A DNA stretch of 64,000 nt, taken from positions 744,001-808,000 of the forward strand of contig JADLSH010000254.1 of assembly GCA_016169945.1 (NCBI GenBank), in the 5' to 3' direction. Shown here piece by piece: positions 10,901-19,225 of this stretch. Below the pieces are notes generated by a model that was given only the letters and a program-made list of their open reading frames with translations, was not told the origin of the DNA and made no database searches. The DNA comes from Trachythela sp. YZ-2020 (taxonomy: Eukaryota > Cnidaria > Anthozoa > Malacalcyonacea > Clavulariidae). A program made the position numbers and the translations under genes. Every line of letters begins with the position of its first letter. The first letter of the stretch is position 1.

Positions 10901-13692
10901 CACATATCACACATCACACATCACACACCACATATCACACATCACACATCACACATCAATGACAATGTACAATAAAAACAAATTAAAAAGTAAACTAAAT
11001 ATTGGATATAAGTATTTACAAGTGAGATAATATATACAGGGCCTTGGTGAGATAGTGCATGGTTAGTTTTTTATTCCTGTAACTTGCAGTTTTCTGAATA
11101 TAATTTCGCCTCAGTCGTGTATGAGAAGGCTTTCAGGCTCTTTTCCACTCATTGCAAAACCAACTCGCAAACTCGCTGCGAGTTGTTGCATGTAATTAAA
11201 ATAAACTGTCGAGCATTGTGATTGGATGAAAGTACTCGCAGCGAGCTTGCGAGTTGGTTTTTGCGACGAGTGGAAAAGAGCCTTTAGACTTTATCACACA
11301 CCGCTGGTTTTCTCTTGGAGGTTCGGATGACCCTTACTGGACATCCAGGGAGAACAATTTAGAACTGATAGAGCTATCCAGTTTAATAGTGTTAGTTTGG
11401 TTTCCGTAGTTACATTGGGCCAATAAGTGATGGCTCTTTCTGGACCTAATAGAGCTAATACTAGGTCAGTGTTAGTCTGAGTAGGATTTGAAATCCAAAA
11501 TTCCTCGTACGCTTTTTTCAGCGTAATACACCCCTCGTCTTTGACAAGAAAGACACTACATATTATCTAGTGATAATATCTCGTGTGTGGGCTTCCAGTG
11601 TAAGTAGCCATGAACAGTATTCTTCAAGGATTGGGGATCTAATTAATTGAAAAATATACAAGGATCAAGAATTTCAGACTTCCGGGCCAAATTCAAAGGC
11701 AGTTTAAAGTTCAAGTGAGCACTCATTAAGTCAGACCTTTGTTTTGAGCATGTTTAACAATTGAACTGCCTTTGAATTTGGGCAGGAAGTCCGACGAAGC
11801 CTTTTCTCAATCCTTCAAGAATACACACATTATCTAGAGCTATCATTCGTTACCTGAAAGTGGGTGCCCTTTCTGAAGGAGCTGGTCCCACTGGCGCCTC
11901 TGGTTGCTAATATATTCTTCTAATTTTTAGGTACATCTTTCGAGCTCATCCTTCTGGGACACATTGGTATCATTCTCACATGCGTAAACAGAGAGATGAA
12001 GGAATTGTCGGTGCTTTGATTGTTCTTGAAACACCAAAAATGCTCGCTGGATTGCCGAATTTTGAAGACAAGCCAGAAAGTCACATGATAGCTATCACAG
12101 AACACATGGAAATAAATAAACTTTCTACAGAACACATGCCGGATGGAGAATCTCTTCCAATAAATGGCGAATCAATTGAGTCATTTCAAATAAACGGAAT
12201 AAGACTGCCTCAAACAACAGAACCAACAGGATCATTTGAACCTTCCTTCATTGTAGAGCCCGGATATAGTTATCGTTTTCGAGTCGTTGGTGCCATGGAA
12301 GAAACTGAACTTCGTTTTTCTATCGACTATCATGAGTTGTCTGTGATAAGTGCTGACGGATATCTTACCGAAGAGTTTCCAGTTGACGTTATCCATTTTC
12401 ATGCCAGTGAACGGTACGACTTTATTTTGAAGACAGATAAAATTTTTAGTCCCGGAACTGTTTTTCCAATTCGAATCGAGTCTGTTGCATATCACGGTGA
12501 CGATCCCAACCAACCTGAACGCGTTGGCATTGCATATCTGAAGTACGGTAACAACCAAGCGGTAGCAGAACTCAAAGTGCCTCATTCTCGTAGTAGTCAG
12601 TGCGAAGCATTGAATTGTCCTTTTGAGGGTTACCCCGAACTGCCAAACGCTCCTTTCTTTCATTGCCACAACGTGCGCGAACTTAAATTGCTCAACCCAA
12701 CTCCAGACGATGAACTCCCTGATGATACAACGCCGTTAACGCGATTCTTCGACTTTGATATCAATAGTGGAGCAAGGATAAATAACGTTCAGTGGGGTTT
12801 TCCCCCAAAACCTTTTGGCCTGGGACTTGGGAGTGACGTACCGCCTGAGTGTGAATATAGCACAGAAAACACGCAGACGTGTACCGAAAAATGCCCACAT
12901 ACAGTTCCAATTAACAAACCTGACAAATTGAAATCGATGCAATTTGTGTTTTCGGCGCTTCCCGAAAGCTCGGACAACCCAGTGTTAAACATCAGAACAC
13001 ATCCAATTCATCTTCATGGTCATTCGTTTTGGGTCGCTAAAATTGGCTACCCGCAATATTCTGAGGTCGACGGAACCATTGAGAGTGTGAACAACGATAT
13101 AGAACTAGATCCAAACTGTGGGCCAGGAAAGTGGAGGAATGATCTAGTACCATCAGATATTGAGGTGAACAGCCAAACAGTCCGTAAAGACGTTATTATC
13201 GTTCCAGCTGGTGGTTATGTCGTCATTAAGTTCAAGGCTGCAAATCCGGGATGGTGGTTTTTGCATTGTCATATTGATGGTCATCTAAATAATGGAATGG
13301 CGCTTGCCGTAAATGAGCTCCATGATTGTCAAAGCTCTTCGCCGCCTGGTTTAGATGAGAAAAATGAAGACTTTTGCTTTACCGTTGAGGAATTTGAGAA
13401 AAAAGAGAAGAATGACACATGTAAGGTGATCAGTCCAAACTCGCAAATCTTTGTGGTGAAACCCGAGAAAACCGGAGCCGACGCGAAAAACTCCCAAGCG
13501 ATATCAGCTGATGAAGAACGACCAGAAGTAACGCACGAAGTAAGAAAGAATGAATTTGGTTATCGGCTTGCAGACTACAAACCGAAGAAATCTTTGTATT
13601 ACGAAGGCGAGCGGCAGCATTCAAGAGCCATTGATATCATTTTGCGTGGAAAACATCGGGTATCGCAAAAAGAAATGAACGAAAACGTTTGA
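7973..13692 (+). CDS. Secreted laccase-like multicopper oxidase, copy 1
   Basis: Exons 7,973-7,988, 8,495-8,990 and 11,931-13,692 join in frame through GT/AG introns to 757 aa. Exon 1 codes only five residues plus one base. The joined N-terminus MKIKADMWFLFVITPYLL is a signal peptide, probably cut after ALA-24. All four laccase copper motifs are present: HWHG (141-144), HWYHSH (182-187), HPIHLHGH (528-535) and HCHIDGHLNNGM (616-627). The type-1 cysteine is C617 and the axial ligand is probably M627, which usually implies a modest redox potential. The order is Cu-oxidase-3, Cu-oxidase, Cu-oxidase-2, then a C-terminal tail of about 130 residues rich in charged residues with no known domain. The family oxidises phenols, diamines or metal ions while reducing oxygen to water; the substrate here is unknown. 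A frame open upstream of exon 2 (TTG at 8,467) is intron, because the exon 1 splice and signal peptide fit far better. Intron 2 is 2.9 kb and full of satellite. Confidence 0.92.
9030..9165. repeat. Dispersed GAGAACAAGAGTT repeat in intron 2
   Basis: A block with GAACGAGAGTT, GCCCCGGTCAA and CGAGAACAAGAGTT in order. Related sequence lies in intron 2 of gene 2 (about 45,865-45,990) and, independently, in an intron of the GREB1-family gene (about 60,130-60,275). It is therefore a genome-dispersed repeat. No ends or target duplication were found, so its class is unknown. Confidence 0.5.
9594..10958. repeat. Heptamer satellite (ACATTAC/ACATCAC) in intron 2
   Basis: About 1.36 kb of a 7-base repeat, ACATTAC at the 5' end shifting to ACATCAC and ACATCGC. 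In the middle it becomes 9-base (ACACATCAC) and ACCCATT variants. Because the period is not a multiple of three, all three frames stay open and give long His/Thr-rich pseudo-frames that are not genes. The same satellite occupies the same intron of gene 2. Confidence 0.95.
11135..11283. mobile_element. Short palindromic MITE, only in copy 1
   Basis: The ends AGGCTCTTTTCCACTC and GAGTGGAAAAGAGCCT are exact reverse complements. The match continues inward through CAACTCGCAA and TTGCGAGTTG. 149 bp, non-coding. No equivalent is seen in intron 2 of gene 2, where the surrounding sequence is also partly missing. Confidence 0.75.
11677..11791. mobile_element. 115-bp palindromic MITE, copy 1 only
   Basis: GACTTCCGGGCCAAATTCAA at the left and TTTGAATTTGGGCAGGAAGT at the right are inverted repeats with few mismatches. 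Gene 2 has continuous sequence across the corresponding place near 48,735-48,745 (CCAGACGAAGTC) without it. It was therefore inserted after the duplication, or lost from copy 2. Confidence 0.7.
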
Positions 13693-13758
13693 AAGTTTCA
13701 TTTGATTGTTTACTTATGTTTGCATTTAGTATAAGGCGTAAGTCTTCAGTTTCTATAT

Positions 13759-13764
13759 AATAAA
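13759..13764 (+). terminator. Polyadenylation signal of oxidase gene 1
   Basis: AATAAA, 67 bases after the stop codon at 13,692. The aligned hexamer in gene 2 is AGTAAA (50,829-50,834). Confidence 0.6.
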
Positions 13765-14069
13765 AGGCGCCCATGTTTTAGATATTGGGGTCATTTTGTA
13801 GGCGTATAATGCGTATAATCGCAGTTCGAGGACTTGAACTAAGTCAATTTAGATGTTAGAATAATTATGTGGGGACAATTTTAGTATAGAACTTTTGTTT
13901 TTCATGATTTTTTATGGCAGGTTTATTACAAGCATGCACATAGCCTAGATTTTTGCACTTGTTAATGTTAAGTTCATACACGGATAATTAAAATCGTTTT
14001 GCACGAATCTGTCAATTTTTATCACTTTTGTATCGAGGGAATTCACGTGAGGGAAACAGCTCCTTTAAA

Positions 14070-14335
14070 TCTGGACAATTAAGTAAGAGATGGCTTTTAC
14101 TGGATTTGTAGGGAGAACAGTTTACAACTGACTGATAGAGCTATCCAGTATAAATAAAGTAAGTTTAGTTTAGGTTTCCTCCTGTAGTAACACTGAATCA
14201 ATAAGAGATGGTTCTTACTGGACCTCTAGGGAGAACAGTTTAGAACTGATAGAGCTATCCAGTATAAATAAAGTTAGTTTATAGTTTAGGTTTCCTCCTG
14301 TAGTAACACTGGACAATTAAGTAAGAGATGACTCT
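14070..14335. repeat. About 120-bp minisatellite, two units
   Basis: Two tandem units each contain TAGGGAGAACAGTTTA, ACTGATAGAGCTATCCAGT and TTTAGGTTTCCTCCTGTAG. The corresponding place after gene 2 (51,108-51,820) carries about six units. Single related motifs occur at 125-180, 3,197-3,250, 11,340-11,450 and 26,618-26,680. Confidence 0.85.
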
Positions 14336-14792
14336 CACTGAACTGAACTGAAGTTGAAGTTAGAAATGTTTCTTGAATAGATATGCTCTTTTATTCTAAC
14401 ATTTGGCCTTCTAACTTCAACTTCACTTCATTGAAACGAATACTTGCGTAAAATGCTAATGGTTATCAAATTATTTAATAGGCCATTTTTAGCTAATTCT
14501 CGACACTTCCAAAAATGTTTACTGAAGTTTAAACGCAGCTATCTCGGGGAATATTGCATGAAAATGCACAGAGCCACATTATGTAGAAATGTACGCACAG
14601 AAAAACAGTGAACATGGCCCGCGTTTCACTTCACCCTCATTCATTTCTTTGTTGCCTTCTGGCAAAAAAATTACCTTGTGTTACATGGCGTTTACACTTG
14701 ATAATCGTAGTTATATCGTGCTCCTATATTTGCCCCCCCCCCCAGCAAAAATTACCAACCCAATCTCAATAATCAGAATGAATAGTTTTCAA

Positions 14793-14798
14793 TTTATT
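14793..14798 (-). terminator. Polyadenylation signal of the eIF2-alpha fragment
   Basis: AATAAA on the minus strand (TTTATT on plus), about 35 bases beyond the stop codon of the partial eIF2-alpha copy. The same hexamer serves the complete gene at 52,289-52,294. Confidence 0.5.
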
Positions 14799-15088
14799 TT
14801 TTGAGTGCACGACAAAAACTAATCTAAATTGTTCAAAGTTCATCTTGATCGTCTTCGTCGTCCGGGTTATCATCATCACCATCAACTTCAGCATTTTCTT
14901 TCTCGAGTTTTTCTAATTCTTTAGCCAAGTCTGCTTCGTCTAGATCGGTCACAACTTTAGGCTGAAAACAAGCACGTGAAGTCAGAGCAAGGTACTTATC
15001 CATCAAGCAATAATACGCTACCCTCGAACTACAGAGCAGACTTAACCCTGCGATAAAGGGCTGCGCGCTAACCCTATCTGCCACCCGT

Positions 15089-15330
15089 GCTACCAGGATC
15101 CTATAGGATCTTCTTAGGGTCCTACCAGGATCCCACAGTATCTTGCAAGGGTCCTACCAGGATCCTATAGGATCTTCTTAGGGTCCTACCAGGATCCCAC
15201 AGTATCTTGCAAGGGTCCTACCAGGATCCTATAGGATCTTCTTAGGGTCCTACCAGGATCCCACAGTATCTTGCAAGGGTCCTACAAGGATCCTATAGGA
15301 TCTTGCAACGGTCCTACCAGGAACTGTGTT
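15089..15330. repeat. 64-bp minisatellite in the last eIF2-alpha intron
   Basis: A 64-bp unit built on TACCAGGATCCTATAGGATC and CCCACAGTATCTTGCAAGGG starts at 15,091, 15,155, 15,219 and 15,283. It has the same position as the related array at 52,600-52,800 in the complete gene. Confidence 0.9.
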
Positions 15331-15599
15331 TATGGTTGGGATCCCATAAGATCATTGCGTAATCTTTCTCTTCGATTTCATTTCTTAAATCAACATTTAG
15401 TAGCAAAATAGTATAAGAACTTACCGCGTGTTGTAATACAAAAGTTCCTTTCTTGCTAACAATGACATCTTCGATGGCTTTGATCGAGGTTTCCAATGCC
15501 TTGAGACCTTCATCTCTGTTCATTGTGGTAGTCGTAACAACATATGTTGGAGGTGCAATCAGGTTTATCTGCAAAAAATATTACAGTCGAGTATTTCTG

Positions 15600-16890
15600 G
15601 GAGACAGAGCAAAGTATCCATATTAGAGAGGTGTTCGTATTAGAGAGGTGTTCATATTAGAGAGGTGTTCATATTAGAGAGGTGTTCATATTAGAGAGGT
15701 GTTCGTATTAGAGAGGTGTTCGTATTAAAGAGGTGTTCGTATTAGAGAGATGTCTGTATTAGAGAGATGTCTGTATTAGAGAGGTGTTCATATTAGAGAG
15801 GTGTTCGTATTAGAGAGGTGTTAGAGAGGTGTTCGTATTAAAGAGGTGTTCGCATTAGAGAGGTGTTCGTATTAAAGAGGTGTTCATATTGGAGAGGTGT
15901 CTGTATTAGAGAGGTGTCTGTATTAGAGAGATGTTCGTATTAGAGAGGTGTTAGAGAGGTGTTCGTATTAAAGAGGTGTTCATATTGGAGAGGTGTCTGT
16001 ATTAGAGAGGTGTCTGTATTAGAGAGATGTCCGTATTAGAGAGGTGTTCATATTAGAGAGGTGTTCGTTTAGAGAGGTGTTCGTATTAGAGAGGTGTTCG
16101 TATTAAAGAGGTGTTCATATTAGAGAGGTGTTCGTATTAGAGAGGTGTTCGTATTAGAGAGGTGTCCATATTAGAGAGGTGTTCATATTAGAGAGATGTC
16201 CATATTAGAGAGGTGTCTCTAGTAGAGAGGTGTTCATATTAGAGAGGTGTCCATATTAGAGAGGTGTCCATATTAGAGAGGTGTCCATATTAGAGAGGTG
16301 TCCATATTAGAGAGGTGTCCATATTAGAGAGGTGTCCATATTAGAGAAGTGTCCGTATTCGAGAGGTGTCCGTATTAGAGAGGTGTCCGTATTAGAGAGG
16401 TGTCCGTATTAGAGAGGTATCCATATTAGAGAAGTGTCCGTATTCGAGAGGTGAGGTGTTCGTATTAGAGAGGTGTTCGTATTAGAGAGGTGTCTGTATT
16501 AGAGAGGTGTCCATATTAGAGAAGTGTCCGTATTCGAGAGGTGTCCGTATTAGAGATGTGTCCGTATTAGAGAGGTGTCCATATTAGAGAAGCGTCCGTA
16601 TTCGAGAGGTGAGGTGTTCGTATTAGAGAAGTGTTCGTATTAGAGAGGTGTCTGTATTAGAGAGGTGTCCGACTGTCCGTATTAGAGAGGTGTCCATAAA
16701 AGAAAAGTGTCCGTATTCGTATTCGTATTCGAGAGGTGTTCGTATTAGAGAGTTGTCCATATAGAGAGGTGTCTGTATTAGAACAGTGTCCATATTAGAG
16801 AGATGTCCATATATAGAGGTGTCTGTATTAGAGAGGTGTCCATATTAGAGATGTGTTCGTATTAGAGAGGTGTCCATAAAAGAGAGGTGT
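15600..16890. repeat. 17-bp satellite in the eIF2-alpha fragment intron
   Basis: About 1.29 kb of a 17-base repeat (consensus GTATTAGAGAGGTGTTC, with TCC, TCT and CAT variants). It lies between exons 4 and 5 of the truncated copy. The complete gene has only about 0.5 kb of the same satellite (53,090-53,606). Confidence 0.95.
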
Positions 16891-17181
16891 CATTTGTGGC
16901 ATGGGTTAGTTAGGTTTAATTTAATTACAGGAGGTGGGGGGGGGGCTGAGGGACTACCCCGTTTGGCACACCATACCTTGATAGGCATATCTTCTTTGTC
17001 GTTTTCTAAGCCTTTCATTAACGCTTCTTTCACTGCATCAATTCCCTTATGAGTAAAACACGAGACTTGGATATCTGCTCGACATTTCACTGCTTGTGGC
17101 ATCAGTCTTTGAGCAATGTTATTTAACAGAACTTTCTTTGTATTGTCATCAAGATTTAGTTCATCTAACAAGCTGTGCTCC

Positions 17182-17950
17182 CTGGAAATATAGCAGTAAA
17201 TATGTATGTTTGCACTTCAGGGGGTTGGCTATTTTGCGAGTTGCGAGCTGCGAGTTGCCAGTTGCGAGCTGCGAGTTTAATTATTTTGAAGGAAATGTCC
17301 TTTTGAAAGGAAAATTTTACAAATCGAAGGAAATAAAAACAACACTATGAAATAAAACTTTAACGAAATTTCTGTCAAAATGAGCTACGAACACAGCCGC
17401 TCCTTGCATCGCTTATAGCAAAAAAAATAACGCAAAAGAATTGAATTCTTAGTTCTTTTTTATTCGGACAACAGTGACATAAAATGTAAAAAGGCAATCC
17501 ACGGTGCTGAAAAGGTGGCGACTTTTAGACTATATTGAACCATAATTCTTTGCAAAGAAAATATCACAATTCAAAGACGTCAGAAGTTAAAGTTTCACAA
17601 AAATACTAAATTTGGTAAAAACGAAAGTTTCGCCTTGCAAAATTTATTGAATATATCAAATAATTGCTTCACGGTATTATAATTACTTTAGGTAAGCGCA
17701 GACTTGGTTGATTTTCAAAACACACAAAGGACTAAATGTCCTGGATAATTAATGACAAGATTGAAACTGACTCGACAATATTAAAGAGCTCTAGCTCTTA
17801 GTATAAAGTACTTTAATTACATCTAGTTCATCTTCACTTGACGTAGTCCTTGTTGACGCATCTAGCAAATAAATAAGTACATTGAAACGCGAACTTCCTT
17901 CCAGGAATATATGCGGACGTGACGCTAGTCGATTATTATTGAAGATTAAT
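17182..17950. other. Duplication breakpoint and unrecognised spacer
   Basis: The sequence follows the eIF2-alpha intron 3 of copy 2 to about 17,220, then departs abruptly. Directly after the break comes a short GCGAGTTGCGAGCTGCGAGT-type repeat (17,235-17,277). From there to 17,950 no gene or known element was recognised. Confidence 0.6.
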
Positions 17951-18269
17951 AGGACCTGTAATGGAGTTTGTATGCATTTCATTTAGGACAGATTATCTCA
18001 ACTGTTTTAGGGTAAAATGACCATGGCGGTCAACATGGCATATGTGCCAAAACCCGAATCCGGGGCGAAAGTCCTGAAAATGACCACGCCCAGAAACTGC
18101 ACTGTCGGCATAGCTCTAAATCCTGAACCGCCAAAGCTACAGCCTTTTTGAATTGCTTATAGTGTTTAGAATGGTTGCTTTTATGGGTGGTCACTGGAGG
18201 GTGAAATTTGTCTAGGTATCATATTTTACAAGAAAATGACTATGCACCATCCCAGGTCAACTGCTAATT

Positions 18270-18524
18270 ATGCATCAAATTACTCATTCACCTGGCAAAG
18301 TCTATGTTTTCTTATTTCCCAAACATTTTTGTCATAGGATAAAAAAATATGCTTATTTTAATATAATTATTATAAATTTCATAAGGAATGATATTGTTTT
18401 GTTGAGATATAACACATTTCATTTCACTTACCCCCCGCCAGAACACGATTTCAGCCATATTTTGCCGATTTGTTTGCTTTTTATCGCCGAGCCTCGCAAG
18501 TATCATCCAAATGTTCTACTTTAA
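18270..18524. other. Arm sequence with start codon and splice-donor look-alike
   Basis: Read on the minus strand here, and on plus in the right arm (about 24,290-24,380), the arm contains ATGGCTGAAATCGTGTTCTG followed by GCGGGG and a strong donor GTAAGT. It could be a first coding exon (MAEIVFWRG) and intron start, mirrored in both arms. No downstream exon was found. Weakly supported. Confidence 0.2.
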
Positions 18525-18551
18525 CACAATGCTAGTTGACTAAAGAATAAT

Positions 18552-18692
18552 TCAACCAAGTTTCATCGGGTTTTGGAGTAGTGCCATGTATTTTATATTC
18601 GATTTTGTGTCCTTCGACATTTCCTCAATTATGTAGCCATTGCAATGTCTCGCCGCTTCTCTGCCCGATAAATGCCACTTCTTCGTACACAT
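18552..18692 (-). CDS. Hypothetical 46-aa ORF in the inverted arm
   Basis: On the minus strand an ATG at 18,692 opens 46 codons ending at TGA (18,552-18,554). The product begins MCTKKWHLSGREAARHCNGY and ends in a Lys- and Asn-containing tail with sequence KLG before the stop. No family was recognised. The right arm has the same frame, with Thr for Met near the end, but it is split by the elements at 22,124-23,647 and 23,683-24,123. The sequence before the ATG (AATATAAATACAG in the right arm) resembles a splice acceptor, so this may be a terminal exon. Function unknown. Confidence 0.3.
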   Translation of the reverse strand: MCTKKWHLSGREAARHCNGYIIEEMSKDTKSNIKYMALLQNPMKLG

Positions 18693-18946
18693 CTGTATTT
18701 ATATTACAGTATCCAAAAATAATTGATTGTAGAATAGTCCCAATCGAAAAGTTGAAAGCTTTACTCCCATTTGGGAGTGAAAAACCTTCCCTCGTTCATC
18801 AAGAACGAGAATCTAAAACAAAAAGTTCAAAATAATTTGAAAATCTCGCGCAATCTTCACGAAAACCGCTCGTGGGCAACATTACAGGGGGGGGGACATT
18901 TTCACGAATACGTTTGTTCGCGATCACAGCACAGAATAAGTATATA

Positions 18947-19189
18947 CCAGAAGCACAGAATACTACACAGAAGGTCATCCCTTATTGCTTTTGCGTAAGC
19001 GCTATTCGTCATGATTCGTCACTCAGCAAGTGCCCTAAACAGAAGTAGTCACCCCCCTGGAAACATTCAAAATGGCTATATGTCCAGGGGGGTGACGGCT
19101 TCTGTTTAGGGCACTTGCTGAGTGACGAATAGCGCTTACGCAAAAACAATCTAGAGATGACCTTCTGTGTGGTATTCTGTGCCAGAAGT
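18947..19189. mobile_element. 243-bp foldback element in the core
   Basis: CACTCAGCAAGTGCCCTAAA (near 19,020) and TTTAGGGCACTTGCTGAGTG (near 19,106) are exact reverse complements. The pairing runs outward through GCGTAAGCGCTATTCGTCA and ACAGAAGGTCAT to CCAGAAG at each end, with about 20 unpaired central bases. Non-coding. Confidence 0.8.
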
Positions 19190-19225
19190 GTAACTTCATA
19201 GGGCTTTCGTGTCCTCAAATTTCCC

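Larger units (their letters stand above)
14833..17181 (-). pseudogene. EIF2S1: 5'-truncated eIF2-alpha copy (last three exons only)
   Basis: Three minus-strand exons, 16,977-17,181, 15,425-15,568 and 14,833-14,961, match exons 4-6 of the complete gene at 52,341-55,848 in length, phase and splice sites. They would encode residues 157-314: part of the helical domain, the C-terminal alpha/beta domain and the acidic tail ending DDQDEL. Exons 1-3 (S1 domain, Ser51 site, first helices) are absent. Homology to the complete gene stops in intron 3 at about 17,220, 40 bases past the exon 4 acceptor. No promoter or start exon is visible. The three exons have no stop or frameshift. One replacement stands out: THKGIDAV here against THEGIDAV in the complete copy (E201K, at a position that is Glu in the vertebrate protein). 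This is most likely a duplication remnant; expression from a new upstream exon cannot be excluded. Confidence 0.9.
17951..18917. repeat. Left inverted arm of the 6.9-kb element
   Basis: Uninterrupted arm. It aligns in reverse with 24,848 back to 24,132, then 23,682-23,648, then 22,123-21,927, then 21,684-21,650. It ends inward near a G-run (CATTACAGGGGGGGGG) at 18,880-18,895, mirrored by a C-run at 21,670-21,679. It carries a 46-codon open frame on the minus strand. Confidence 0.85.

Noticed and set aside
9579..11030. Long His/Thr-rich open frames (up to 483 codons) and similar ones at 46,471-48,354
   Set aside because: They are translations of a heptamer satellite inside intron 2. All three frames stay open because the period is 7, and the sequence lies between confirmed splice sites.
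12232..12669. 145-codon antisense frame under oxidase exon 3
   Set aside because: Shadow of the well-supported oxidase coding strand, with no domain of its own.
15600..16890. Possible CRISPR array because of regular short repeats
   Set aside because: The repeats are directly adjacent 17-mers without unique spacers, and the locus is a eukaryotic intron.
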